Assembly: GCA_032433595.1 (NCBI GenBank)
Contig: JASWJB010000249.1
Span: 1-64,000, forward strand
Direction of reading: 5' to 3'
Source of the DNA: Conoideocrella luteorostrata
Lineage: Eukaryota; Ascomycota; Sordariomycetes; Hypocreales; Clavicipitaceae
Length of the DNA: 64,000 bases
The notes under the pieces were generated by a model that did no database searches, was not told where the DNA came from, and saw nothing but the letters and a program-made list of their open reading frames with translations. Both the position numbers and the translations under genes were made by a program. This document shows, one piece after another, positions 1 to 14,262 of this stretch; the first letter of the stretch is position 1; every line of letters begins with the position of its first letter.

Positions 1-567
1 AAAAAAAAAAAAAAAAACCATCCCTGATTAAATTAAATACTGCATTGTCCTGCTGTGAGAAGTCCTCCTCGCTTGCTGTTCCACGTTGTCACCAGTGCGT
101 ATTGCTCCGGTCGCGGATTTGGAGCCCCAAATCTATAGGTGTATATCGTCACCACGGTGTCGTTTACTAGCGATAATTTTTCTTTTTTTCCGCTTCTTTC
201 ATTTCTCCCTTTTCTTTCTAAAGCTGATGATGTGGATTATAAGCAAAGACAAAGTCTGGCAGTGAGTCATTTTGGTTATGGTATGGTAGGAGTACAGTAG
301 AAGGCGTTAAGAGCGTCGCGGGTTTGGTACATAAGATAAATAGTGAGACCCACCTCTAGTCCGAATGTAGTCTAGCGTGAAGCCCCGTAAGTACCTACAG
401 GTTCCTCCCAATAACGCAGCAAATGCTTTTTGAGAGGTGGGTGGTGCGTAGCTACAATAAAGCCTAAATGTCTTGCCAAAATTTACTATGAAGTCGCGCT
501 GCTGCCACCATTCTTAATAATTCTTCTTTCTCCTGAAGCATGCGCCTATTTTGATTCCATCACAATG
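1..567. other. Non-coding left edge
   Basis: No open frame with coding character on either strand. The window opens in an A-run and continues as ordinary intergenic sequence up to the left arm of the inverted H3 duplication. Confidence 0.6.
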
Positions 568-2014
<1,447 letters not shown>

Positions 2015-3697
2015 CTAAGCTAATATCTCACAAATTTCATACCCCAGGATTGTGTCGGGCCTGACCACATTGCCAACAATTTTTCCCACCTCAGAAGCGC
2101 CTGGGAGCTTAACATCAACTTGCAATATGAGAACCGCCAGCATCGTCTTGATCTGCAGTAACACGAAGCCAGAACTAGGGCAACATCTTGGGCCAGTTAA
2201 AAACGGGAGATACTCGCAATGATTGGTCCTAGTGTTCGCGAGATTTCCAGTCCATCTTTCGGGGAGGAATTCTTCTGCTGTATCGCCCCAGACCTGTATG
2301 TCGTGATGTAGAAGGTGAATAGAAGAAAAGATCTGTGAGCCTTGCGGAAGGGTAACTATCTCGTTACCTCGTGTCTCAACAACAATTGGTTTAGTCACCA
2401 TCCGCGCAGTAGTCGAAATTGGAGGGTGAAGGCGCAGTACCTCGCTAACCACCGCGTTTAAATAGGGCATCTTGAGAATAGTGACGAGGTCTGGATCGCA
2501 TCCATTGCTCCAATTCTCGCGAAGGTGGTGCCTCAACTTCCATATCACCTCTGGGTGGAAGCTTAACTCGTAAATAGCCCAGAAAAGTAAAAGCGAGGCA
2601 GCCTCGTGACCGAGATAGAAAACCTCGCGAGCGTGAGTTAATACATCTTCGGTGATAGGTTTTTGGCACGAACCCCCTGATTCTTTTGATATCCTCTGCA
2701 AAAATCTGTGCCTTTGCCCCTTGTCACAAGGGGCCTCTGGGTTAATCTCCCTAATATTCTGATCAAGCAGTTTTCCTATGACTTTATTGATATCATCTCG
2801 TATGCTTTGCTCGACGTAATCTGGTTCACGAAATGGTTTGCCTAGGAAAAAATTCCTCACGCTATGACGCCAAAGATGAGAGGGGTTCCCGACAATATTC
2901 ATATATCTAGACATGACGGAAAGAAGTTCTCCAGACGATTCAGAGACATTTTCAGACCCTAGAGCCATATACCAGACAGTATCCAATGCATAAGCTTCCA
3001 TTGTCTTGCGGAGGTCTTGTCCGGATTTGTGGTCTTTCATCTTCCTGACATGGTCTTTAGCAATCCGCAATATATCATCATATAAGCTGTTGAGAGCCGC
3101 CGGGCTGTGAAAATCCTTGAGCAGGTTCGTTCGCCAGCGGTGCCAGTTCTTTCCATCGGCGTTTGTGGTGACGTCGCCTGTCAATCGTTGCGCAATCCCA
3201 AATGGACCTCTTCCGTCCGGACCACATCGACTGATACTATCAGAATTAAGCACCAGAACCTGACGAATAACGGCCGGATCGCGAAGATAAACGATCGGAA
3301 TTGTCCCTACCCACGTGCAAGAAATACCGTAGTCTTGAGCCGCGTCGAACAACTGTGTCATTGTGACGGTGTAAAGGCTCTCGTAGCACATCTGCGGGAA
3401 AATACCAAGGATTGGCCATCCCGATACCTGTGGCACGTTCCCTAATGACAATTGAATCCAATTGCCAATGAAGCCCGTAATATGCTTTGAAAAGAAGGAC
3501 CAAGTTTGGAGTAGCCTCGATTGTGGCAGCATGTTTTCCCATGCTGTCTTAGCAAGTTGCTTCTGCTTTAACGGAAATTGTCGTAGTGTGTCCAATAACT
3601 TGTTCATGTGCAGGATGCTGACTAGGCTCAACATTGCCAATAAGACATGTAAGATCATAACGGCGACAGAAGGATAACGCCAAACTTGCCTGATCAA
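2015..3697 (-). CDS. Cytochrome P450 monooxygenase
   Basis: Single-exon 560-residue protein, a typical length for a microsomal fungal P450. There is an N-terminal hydrophobic anchor (about residues 8-30, VAVMILHVLLAMLSLVSIL). The I-helix is LGHEAASLLLF (an AGxExT-type site with Ala at the usual Thr). The K-helix ExxR is present as EVLRLHPP near residue 417, the PERW motif follows, and the heme loop is FLTGPRCCPSSGF near residues 500-511. The proximal Cys is present, but the usual CxG glycine is Ser and the following FAxxE helix reads FVLLQ. These changes could reflect a divergent family or early decay, although the frame is fully open. No biosynthetic neighbours identify a substrate. It faces away from the small secreted-protein loci beyond 5.8 kb. 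Confidence 0.85.
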   Translation of the reverse strand: MIRQVWRYPSVAVMILHVLLAMLSLVSILHMNKLLDTLRQFPLKQKQLAKTAWENMLPQSRLLQTWSFFSKHITGFIGNWIQLSLGNVPQVSGWPILGIFPQMCYESLYTVTMTQLFDAAQDYGISCTWVGTIPIVYLRDPAVIRQVLVLNSDSISRCGPDGRGPFGIAQRLTGDVTTNADGKNWHRWRTNLLKDFHSPAALNSLYDDILRIAKDHVRKMKDHKSGQDLRKTMEAYALDTVWYMALGSENVSESSGELLSVMSRYMNIVGNPSHLWRHSVRNFFLGKPFREPDYVEQSIRDDINKVIGKLLDQNIREINPEAPCDKGQRHRFLQRISKESGGSCQKPITEDVLTHAREVFYLGHEAASLLLFWAIYELSFHPEVIWKLRHHLRENWSNGCDPDLVTILKMPYLNAVVSEVLRLHPPISTTARMVTKPIVVETRGNEIVTLPQGSQIFSSIHLLHHDIQVWGDTAEEFLPERWTGNLANTRTNHCEYLPFLTGPRCCPSSGFVLLQIKTMLAVLILQVDVKLPGASEVGKIVGNVVRPDTILGYEICEILA

Positions 3698-5842
3698 GGT
3701 AGTTCGGAAGAGGTGGCCAGCACAGCTTAAATACTACAATCACGAGCTTGGCCAACTCATTGTAAATCGTGCACATTGTGGTATTACTAAGTAGGTATTG
3801 GGCCGGGTGCGTACCTACGTTGCGGGGGGAGTCAGGACGTCATGACCGTCCTGAGTCAAGACTGGACCAGATTATCGGCCCCGCAGCTGGTGCCACACAG
3901 CAGTGTTTTGGTCCTAGCTTCCAGGGAAAACCGTCGTAAGCCCACGTCGGTCTGTAGATCACAACTTAAGTGAGCCCGTTGCGATCGATCAGCATTATCA
4001 CCAATCACCGATCAACTATTAATACAATGCTTGGTTCTAAAGACTATCTATATGAAACCAGCCAGCCAGCAACTGAGACTGCCCGCTCTTCACAGGGGAT
4101 TTCGTATGACTCCTAAGACTCCTGCCTTACAGTTGGCCTAGCGTACTAAATAATGGCAACGACAGCGAAGTAGTCACAACAACAAAAGTGACGGATGTTG
4201 GAAATTTTGGGTCACTCTCTAGAGCAGTAACCACAGTTTGAAGCTTTTCCGCCCAAGATGGCAACCAGGCCAAGCTCTGTGTATACTCCGGCGGCTATGC
4301 CGGGAGGTGTCTCGCTGTGCCATGTGTCTCGCCGTGCCGTGTGTCTCGCTATGTTAGTGTCTTCCTACTCCCCACATCGTAACGCAATTGCTCGATCGGC
4401 GGAGGCCTGTGTTGTCAGGCAATGTTGCTATACAACACAAGTTGTTTAAATTCTCGACTCTGCCACCAAGATTGGTGGTCAGGTAGTTCGTATATAGTTG
4501 CGTTGGAATCTCTCCGCATAATGATGAGAAAAACAATCATCCTTACCATGTTTTTTTCTTTAGCTGGCTCGACTATAGCTAGCCCGTAGCTAATGACAAG
4601 GAACCGGATGCCCCTTAGCCAACTACCTGCCATGATCGCGATGACTCGTGGAGGGAAGCGCGGTATGCCTGATGCAACGTATAGAGCTCTTCTTGTTGCA
4701 ATTTTTCCTGCCGCAATTGCGACTGGGGATATAATCAACCAATAAGGTGGAATTCCGACGGCAGCGTTACCGCTGGTGTCTGGATAGCACATCATTGTCT
4801 GAAAAGGTAACTGTAAGCTAAGTGTGGCGTATTTTGGCTGCACCACTGCAAGGTATAGTGGGTTGAGGCTTTCGCTGGCTTGGACTGAATACCCAGCATG
4901 CTCTCCTCCACTTTCTAACGAATGACGATATTCTGAACATATGAACCTGGTCATATGCCAGCAATTCTCTTGACTGCTTCCTTAACTGGCACCTTTCTCC
5001 CTCCAAGACATAACATCCTTTCCTCCCTTTTCGAGTAAACCTTTGTCGAGCGATGCGGAAAGGCGAAAACGCCGGCACAAGTGAAACATAGGAAGACAAC
5101 TGGCGGGGCTTCGGTTGGGGTGCAGGGTGATGTGTATGCGTTGGCGCCACGGAACAAGAGGGACCTATCGTCTAAATAATCCAGGCTGTGTATTGAGAAT
5201 CCTGATTGCGCCCGAATTTTAGGGGGCTGAGGTCGACATGACGCTTGCCGTTCGGCCAAGTGCCAGTCAAACATAACATAACAAGCTCGTGCAACTTTTG
5301 CGGTGTCGCTTCTTTTTGTCTTTGTTAATGCAGTACGGTGGAGTCAGGACCAGTATCAAGCCATTCATATTTGCAGTTTGGTTATTACTGGTGCTGATCT
5401 TGATTTCCCCCGTAGGACTATCTCATGCATGTCTCGCCAAGCCGTGTTTTTTTTTATTTTTTATCTACCTGATGCCTGAGGCCACACAATACTAGTTCGG
5501 AGTAATGGTAACTTTCGGTGAAGCACCTAAGTGTACAAATCCATGTCTCATTTGACATCATAGATGTACTCAAAGAAAATTCGAATAGACGGTGGATCAT
5601 TCCAACTAAACAAAAATGTGAAACGCAAAATTTTCAACACAAAGGGTTTATATATTAATAACTTGTTTCGCTCACTTCTGAAATCGACCATCAATTCGGA
5701 TGATATTCATTCAAATCCGCCTTTTGTCTCTGATTCGTCCGTGTTCTGTGGCTTTTCAAAATCTGCCATTCCTGGTAGTATTCAAATAAGAGAAAAAATT
5801 CACCACTTGAAATTACGATCTGCCAATCTTTTTCTGCGCACT
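3698..5842. other. Long intergenic stretch with a short tandem repeat
   Basis: No gene can be supported. Positions 4307-4352 hold three imperfect tandem copies of a unit reading GTGTCTCGCYGTGCC. The longest open frame is 4415-4954 on the minus strand (179 codons); it has several hydrophobic stretches but no motif I recognise and no upstream exon. From about 5500 the sequence becomes visibly A+T-rich. Confidence 0.4.
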
Positions 5843-6239
5843 ATGAACATCGTTGGGATTTTGTTTGTCGCCACTTGTGGTCTTGCTATAGCTTTCCCAC
5901 CACGGGTGGGTGGCGGCGGCCAGCTGGTTAGGGTAAGAGCGCATATAACACCCTAGTAGGTTACTTAGTGACAGTATTATTGACGTCTGAATTTTCAAGC
6001 GTTGTTTGTCATCGTGCAACAAAGATGCAGATTGCCACGGATTTTGTGGGTACTGCGTTGAGTTTGTAAGTACATATGAGATATATCTTTCAGAAAGTTA
6101 TCCCTTATCTAAGAGAATACAAGGTGTGTGTCGTCTAGAATATAATGTGTATTATCCGCCCACGCCTACTTCGACCTATCAAAGATTTGTTGCCATAGCC
6201 GAGTTTGTGAAAGGGTTTTCTTGTAGACGCAGGAGCTGA
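5843..6239 (+). CDS. Small secreted Cys-rich (knottin-like) protein
   Basis: Not recognised by name. Exon 1 (5843..5932) encodes a signal peptide (MNIVGILFVATCGLAIAF) and a short basic linker. A 67-bp intron (donor GTAAGA, acceptor TTTTCAAG) leads in frame to exon 2 at 6000, which encodes CLSSCNKDADCHGFCGYC. The spacing C-x3-C-x5-C-x3-C-x2-C resembles the metallocarboxypeptidase-inhibitor knottin fold (potato inhibitor C-x3-C-x5-C-x5-C-x2-C-x6-C). The 3' end is ambiguous. A GTAAGT at 6066 could splice to AG at 6123, giving a sixth Cys and a stop at 6138 (56 residues). It could instead splice to AG at 6113, or read straight through, and end at 6239. The function as a protease inhibitor or effector is inference. 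Confidence 0.45.
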
Positions 6240-6538
6240 TTAGGAAGACTGTAGTCACAATGTATGTGAGTGGTGAACGGTTACTTGTGAATAGCTCCGG
6301 TTCTTCGCTGTCTTGATGAGTGAGATGTACCTTTAGGTCTCTTTATTATCGCGTCCAAAACATAAGATAAAAAGTCGTAAAGCAGATTAAAGAGATGGTA
6401 TCAAATAAGCAGTGTTCTGTATCTAGTCGCTCGTCTTTAACATAGATAAAATGTGGCTGGTCTTTGTTCGCTAATATACCGGCTCTAGAGACTAATCCGC
6501 ATCGCAAATCCCTAAGGGGTCGTGCCATTGCTTTCATC

Positions 6539-6923
6539 TCAACTTTCACAAAGGACTCTTGCAGTGGCATCAACATCCCGTAGACGTGATGCCAGAACAT
6601 CAGCATCCTCCTTGGTGATATCTTCCCTGATCACTGCCGGAGCTAACTCTACCAATCTTTTGCTCTCTATAAAGCCAATTCCAGTGATCGCTCGAACAGT
6701 TTTGACGGATATCCTGGTTCAGTACACGGTGGAGTGTCGTTATGCTCTTTAAATGGACTGTATACTTACTGACGGCTAGTTTATCTGGGCCAGTGGCGAG
6801 CAGTTCGACGGAACATTCCGAGGCTTGACGCAGCCAAACAATTGAAGAAAAATCCCTTTCTTTTTCAAAAGGCGCTGCGTGAGCTCCAAGAACGGGAAAA
6901 GAAAGAAAAATATTATACTTCAT
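6539..6923 (-). pseudogene. Small secreted protein, probably frame-broken
   Basis: The first exon (6923 down to 6770) begins MKYNIFLSFPVLGAHAAP, a clear signal peptide, and continues in a charged, coding-like frame for 51 codons. A 56-bp intron with good signals (GTAAGT at 6769, CCAG ending at 6714) would join it out of phase with the coding-like second exon, which reads VKTVRAITGIG...VLCES and stops at 6539. The joined frame instead stops after about 15 residues. The helical second exon with two buried repeats is vaguely like hydrophobic surface-binding (HsbA-type) proteins, but this is weak. A one-base indel, or an alternative splice I cannot see, would explain the mismatch. Confidence 0.35.
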
Positions 6924-8383
<1,460 letters not shown>

Positions 8384-9571
8384 GCGAATCAGTTTCCTCA
8401 AGTACGTTACCGCGTCGGAAAAAGGAGCTACGCGTTGGACTATCACTAGCAAAAAGACAATACACAAGCGGGTTGCAGGATTGGAACTGGGATCTTGGAA
8501 CCACTCGCGTAATGTCCAAAGTAGAATAGACCAGGATAAAACTGTCGATGGCTAGAACTACCGAACTTTGTGTGAGGGTAGCCACGGTCGGCCTTGCTGT
8601 CCGATCGCAGACGAAAGTAGAGCGGTGCTGGAAAACGTTTTATTAACGGGTAATGGCCGAGATAGTATCTGGGAGGTTCGAGTGAAGGCGTTGGGTAAAG
8701 TAAGTGAAACTAATGGGGGAAACGGGATTTTATAATTTTTTTTTTTAGAAGCATGAGGCGATGGCGTGAGTGTGGGTGGGTGCTTCCTCCCATCCATATG
8801 CAACAAGGGTGAGGCAGGCGCTTGTGATGGCATTCACAGCGGTACCTAGAAATACATGTCGCTTCTTACGCTAAACTACTTTTGGTCTAGCAAGACCTCT
8901 CAGTGTTTATCGTATGTACCAAAACCGCGACACCCATTAAGCGTGTGTGTGTACAGTAATAGAGGTGACATGTGAAACGATTAAGTGCAAAAATCAGTCG
9001 TGTTTCGAGCCTGCAGCGAGCGTCCCAAGCATTCACTCCCACTAGACCCACATGCGGTCGCCACGCTGTCGCCACGCTGCTCGGCGCTTTTACATACTGG
9101 CATAAATATGGTAGCCATCTACAATAACCGCATGAAGACACAGCTGTCCACTGTCAGCTGCTCGTAGACCCACTTGATATTCGAGGAACTGGCGATTTCG
9201 TGTCCCGCTGGGCCTTCAGAAGGTTGACTGGTGTCTTGGCGCTGACGCTAGACCCCCAAACTCCCCGGACGACCGTTGACCTCTTGGCAATCCCCCCCCC
9301 ACGTTTTACCTTCGTCGGTCTAGTCGGCGCAGTCAGCTGCCCTCGAAACAAGACACCGAGACAACTCAGCCTCAACTGGTGCTTCGATCCTAGCGAAGTT
9401 TCTACAATACTACGGAGTATGTTTTTCCTATTTATCTCAGCCGGAGCCCCTATTCGCGTACGCACAACATGGCTCAACCCTGAGGTGTACAGGACAGCTC
9501 ACCTGTGAGGGCTGCTCGGTTCAAACCTGTTTTTCGAGGGAGACGCAGGACAGTGGCTTGCCGGTACCACC
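8384..9571. other. Intergenic, promoter side of the surface-protein gene
   Basis: No gene supported. The overlapping open frames on both strands around 9150-9510 have no recognisable domain. A TACGGAGTA motif lies at 9411-9419. Confidence 0.45.
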
Positions 9572-10507
9572 ATGCCGACACCAACACAATACTTTGGGTA
9601 CTCCGTCACCAATATTGGCCCACTTACCACGCGCTTTACTCCTGCGCCGTCTTGTGCGACAACCCAGCCCAACGTCTACATCGAGACGCAGCTGGCCGAC
9701 ACTCGGGGCCTCTACGGGTATCCGAGCTGCGCCGCCCCCAAGTATGAGGGCTGTCTTCCCAGTGGAAAGTCTTTTGACGACCTCAACAGCCAGCTGGCTG
9801 CCAGTCCGCACAATGGCAACCTCGTGTTCCACTCGCCTGGGCTGAGGTGTCCTTCTGGATGGAAGAGGGCAGGTGCCGTTGTTGGTGGTGAGAAGCAAGC
9901 GACGAGACTGCGCGGCGTCTTCACGGGCTATTCCACCTCTACAGCCGTGCCGAATGGAAATCCGGAGCCGCTGCCCAAATTGAAGGCGTACGCTGGTATT
10001 CTTGACCCTGGCGAGACGCTAGTTTGGTGTTGCCCAAAGTATGATGGATGTTCTTTTCTTCCCCCAAACACACGGCAAGGCTAACGAGAACGACACAGGG
10101 GCTTCAGGGCAAACGACGATGCGATGTGTACTTCTGACTTGGGACCTCTTTCGTCAGTCAAATATTCCCAACGATGCGAAGTGTACCTCCCTACGCAAGA
10201 CATTTTGACGGTGACTTCATACCAGGGGACACGCTTGAACAACCCCTTGATCATTATCACACCTGCGGTGACTGGTATAAGTTCATCTACATATACCATT
10301 GCGCCGTCAGAGACATCGGGCCTAACGGTTGTGAGCGCCGTCCCAGTAGTGGCTTTAATACACAAGCCGTCTGATACGAAGGGCAAGGACAATTGGGGAA
10401 ATCCTGTTGCCGACGACGATAGTCCGTCAACTACATTGAAGCCGAACTTACTTGGGGCCATTCTGGGCACGGTCCTTGTCGTGTGGACAGTTGCGAACAG
10501 TTTTTGA
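9572..10507 (+). CDS. Cys-rich putative surface protein with C-terminal hydrophobic anchor
   Basis: Exons 9572..10038 and 10099..10507 flank a 60-bp intron (donor GTATGA, branch GCTAACG, acceptor GACACAG), giving 291 residues. Splicing restores the motif CCPKGF...MCTSDLG, which is interrupted in the unspliced frame. This supports the model. The N-terminal half has YFGYSVTNIGPLTT, a Pro/Cys region, CPSGWKRAG and ETLVWCCP. This pattern belongs to a widespread, uncharacterised ascomycete family, recognised here from CPSGW and CCPxGF. The C-terminus (GAILGTVLVVWTVANSF) is hydrophobic and could be a GPI-attachment signal or a membrane segment. No clear N-terminal signal peptide is seen. The ATG is in a good context (ACCACCATG), but a further upstream exon cannot be excluded. 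Confidence 0.75.
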
Positions 10508-11167
10508 ATACCGCTTCCGCCCAAACACAGAGTCATAATGGCGCTTTGGCATAGACACCTCTGCCACCTTTGTTTGCCCGCGGATGCTGCCGATCGAGTC
10601 GAGGATATAACGACATCGATTGTTGGGCGTACATTTCGCCTCTAACCCGACTCTTGATAAACAGGTTGATTGGCCATGATGGTGAATGACGATTCCGGGG
10701 CGTCTGGTTTACCGTCATCTATTGAAACCGAGGATTCCCGGCAGGAGATGCATGTACACCAGTCGCGTCGATAATTTTCTCATGAGCATCCCACTTGCAT
10801 GCGGCCACACTTGTGCGACGACGGTGGCAACTGCTTCCCAGACCGAAACGAGAGCGTTATACTGATATTATGCAACTTACGTCTCGAGGATGATGTGGAG
10901 TTTGGTTCAGGGGTGATCTATGGACAAACACGAAAGCAGAGATGCCCGCTGCATCGTAAAAGCACCACGAGTTGATACATGAATCTGAAGAAAGTGACCG
11001 TAACACTTATGTAATCGATAGCTGGGTATGGTAGCTTGCGGTTGAACGAAGCAAGCCATGCCAACAGCTGGACATAGCCACCAATCTAAATACAACATAT
11101 ACTCAAAAGCATACCATTCAGTATACCACGCTAAAGGACCATAAAGGCGGACATGGCTGCATCTCCA
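10508..11167. other. Intergenic
   Basis: Short open frames only; no domain or RNA gene recognised. Confidence 0.45.
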
Positions 11168-11285
11168 AACTAGTTTCGAGGTGACGATCAACCCTGCCCA
11201 CTGACGCTCTTTGCCCATTGAAACGATACTGCTTTCATACTCTCAAGTTCGCTCCCTGCTTGCTTCACCGGCAGCGGAAGTTTAC
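11168..11285. repeat. Degenerate direct repeat, copy A
   Basis: About 115 bp similar to 14263-14387 in the same orientation. Shared landmarks in order are CAAACT, GATCAAC/AATCAAC, TGCYCACTRACGCYCTTTGCC, a middle TYCAAATTC-like segment and TGCTTC then GGCAG. Many of the differences are C/T or G/A. The pair brackets the HeLo-like/Rho gene. Confidence 0.6.
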
Positions 11286-12162
11286 ATTTCCCATTGTCCA
11301 ATATGGTTTCAAGCCTCCCATGATGTTTGTGCCGCCTTGCGGTTGGCCGCCCGACTAGAGGAGGCCCGTGACTATAAAATATACCATGCCTGCAGCTGTG
11401 TCCTACCACTCCGGATGGGACGTCTTACGTTAAAACTTTAGGTAATGGTGAGTAGGAGGGCAAAATAGACCAACTTTGTGTTACTAACGCCTAACTGACT
11501 GCGAGACAAGACTTTAATCCGTGCCAAGCTTCAACCCAAATATGTTATCCTGTAGTAGTGCTGCAACATGCCCTGAGAGGATTAAGACGTTCCACTGATT
11601 TCAGCGATCTGCCCGGCCAATCCCACTGAACACAAAAAAAAAGACATACGGTCAATGCAAAGGCAACCCGTTAGACGCAATGCCTCTCACATTCGATGAG
11701 TTGACATGCAGTTATGCTTGGTTGCTTGTGGGGAATTTGTCTCTAAATCGGATAGGTATGCTGAGAAGTATAACTTTTCCTTTATAATTGCGGTTACCCA
11801 TTAAGCTTAATAGGCTGACCAACGGTGAGTAAAGCATTTTGGATACTCTCCATAAAGAACTCCGATGCAAGGTAGCGAGCGCGATGCACGCAGAAAAATA
11901 GTGGAAAATTATTGGTCAGCTCAGGTGATAGCCATGCAGCGATAACATGGCGCCAATGTATTGCTGCCCGACGATGAAATATTGAAGCGGCAGGCATATA
12001 TCCGGTGAACTGTAGCTACATAAGCCGCATAGAGAGGCGCTTACACAGCCTCATTCTCGAGTAAACCTCGGCAGCCTCGACCATCAGCCTCTTTCAGCTT
12101 GAACGCTTCTTAAGATCGCAACTCCTTCTCGAAAATGCTAAAATCAAACTCTCTTGCAAAGC
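11286..12162. other. Intergenic, promoter side of the HeLo-like/Rho gene
   Basis: No gene supported. A 67-codon open frame at 11794-11997 on the minus strand has no recognised homology. Confidence 0.4.
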
Positions 12163-14226
12163 ATGGACCCGTTCTCAATCACCACTGGAGCTGTGGCTCT
12201 CATTACGGCATCTTTCAAGGCTGGAGTGGAGCTAAAGAAGTTGAGCAATGGAGCTGCGGAAGCTAGCAAAAATGTGAGAGCAATGTTGGCGGATCTTAAG
12301 GCTTTGAGATCGGTGCTTGAATCCATCGAAGATGGGTTTGAAGAATTGGACGGCAAAGCTCCGTTAGCCGGCTTCATGGGATCGCATTGGATGGTGCTTC
12401 AGACGTGCCTGAAAGACGGCTGTGATAGCATGGAAAGGTTGACGAAGCTGCTGCAGGAGGTGAACAAGGACGTGTCATTCATGGACTCTGCGAGACGCCA
12501 TGTCCGACTGAAGTCTGCCAGCGACCAAATCGCCGTGCATAGGCATGAGATCCAGGCGTATAAGGATGCACTTCATCTATCATTACAATCCGTCACGTTG
12601 TAAGTCTCGTTCCGGTTCACCGACGAAAGCTGCTAATTCTGGGACAGTTTCCAACAAACTATGATAAGAGAGGATACAACAAATTTACTCAGGCGTTCTG
12701 AGACTCTGCATCAAGACCTTAGCAGGCTGGCAGCAAATCTTGACGTCAAACTCACAGCTCTCGAATCTATGGTCGGAGCAAAACAGCGGCCCAACAGCAA
12801 CGCCAGCGTGAGACATCTAAAGGACTGTGTGCAATCTGCAGCAAAAATTGTTTCCTCGGCTTCAACTGTAATGTCAGAGAAGGTTGGGGACAGCAGCGGG
12901 GACAACTGGGACTTTGCATCCGAATTTGGGGATTGGTTCAATTCGGATCTCAATGACTTGACACTTCGGTGGATACAATCTCAGGAAGACGACTCACGAT
13001 CCCCAGCAGGCATATTTGATAAAAGGCCGTCCAAATGGGCCCCTTCACCATCACCGCCAGAGCCTGTGCCATCAAAAATTTGGATAAAGGAATTCTCAGA
13101 TGACCACGACCTAGGCAAGAAGGGGCTGATGGTGGACAACGGCAGGCCGGGCGACGATAAGCTCGCAAAGTCGCCTGTAGACACAGAAACTCCCGCTCCA
13201 GTAACGACAACCATCTCTCCGAAGGGTGCTGCAGCTGAAAAGGCCAGGCGGCGAAAGTCCAAATCGCTCTCAGTCTCCAGTATATTCGCCTCGAGACCAA
13301 AAAGTAGAAACGCCGATACCGAGTCCAACAGCCAGAAGAGACGCGGAAACGATGCGATGGTGATCAAGGATTTATCAGTCAATTCTATGGGCTCAGTGCC
13401 GATAAAATTTTGCTTTGTAGGCGACGGGGCATGTGGAAAGACTTGCTTCATGATGTAAGGATTCTTCAGTCACTGCCGTTTCGGGGCACACTCAGTGCTA
13501 ATCAGTCAGCAGTGTTACATCCAAAGGAGTATTTCCAGAGGTGAGCTGCAATAAACACAAGCATTACCCCCTACTTAAAACTAATTTAGAAGGTGTTTGT
13601 TCCTACCGTCTTTGAGAATTACGTCGCAAATTTTATGCACGACGATGTCCGTTTCGAAGCCTCCTTGTGGGACACTGCTGGCCAGGATGATTACGACCGC
13701 ATTCGACCTCTCAGCTACGGGGGAACCCATGTGTTTTGCGTTTGCTTCTGTGTCGATTCTCTGGAGAGTGTAGACGACGTTATAGAAAAGGTGAACAAGG
13801 CAGTTCGCCACACCCCAGCCAAGAACAATTGCTAACTGCTCTTCAGTGGATTCCCGAAATCAATCATCACAACCAAACCAAGGCGCCCATATTTCTACTA
13901 GGATTAAAAAAGGATCTTCGCTACAATCCCCGAACAATTGAGGAGCTGCGAAAGGTTTCACAGAAGCCAACTTCAATAGAGGATGTAAGCAATTTTTTTT
14001 TTCACGCCTTTCAATCAAGACACTTGGTAACACCTACTAGGGCGAGACAATAGCCAGGAGGGTTGGCGCGCAGCGGTATCTCGAGTGCTCGTCCCTAACG
14101 GGAGAGGGAGTTTCCGATGTTTTTAAAACCATGCTAGGAATGGTTGTAGAAGCAAATCCAAGTCTTAAAAAGGGATCCGACGACTATCGGAAGCGAAGGC
14201 GAGGACTGTGGAGGTTTCTGCGGTGA
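12163..14226 (+). CDS. Fusion of fungal STAND/HeLo-like N-domain with Rho-family GTPase
   Basis: Exons 12163..12599, 12648..13454, 13513..13540, 13590..13790, 13847..13984 and 14041..14226 give 598 residues with all phases consistent. Residues 1-~210 start MDPFSITTGAVALITASF and form helices typical of the N-terminal domain on fungal NACHT/STAND proteins (PF17111/HeLo-like group). A disordered basic/Ser linker follows (~250-390). From ~396 there is a Rho-type G domain: P-loop GDGACGKTC (404-412), switch I VPTVFENY with T430, DTAGQ (452-456), LKKD in place of TKxD (511-514), and ECSSL (552-556). The tail RKRRRGLWRFLR is basic but has no CAAX cysteine, so prenylation is not predicted. The domains are seen directly. 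A role as a GTP-driven switch in incompatibility or immunity-like signalling is inference. Confidence 0.88.
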
Positions 14227-14262
14227 ATAGCTTTATTTGGCTGTATAATGTAGCGGGCTGGT

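Noticed and set aside
4415..4954. 179-codon minus-strand frame with hydrophobic segments
   Set aside because: No recognised membrane-protein motif, no exon upstream and no codon evidence; kept only as a remark in the intergenic entry.
10907..11441. Overlapping frames near the left flank of the HeLo-like/Rho gene
   Set aside because: They overlap each other on both strands and coincide with the degenerate direct repeat.
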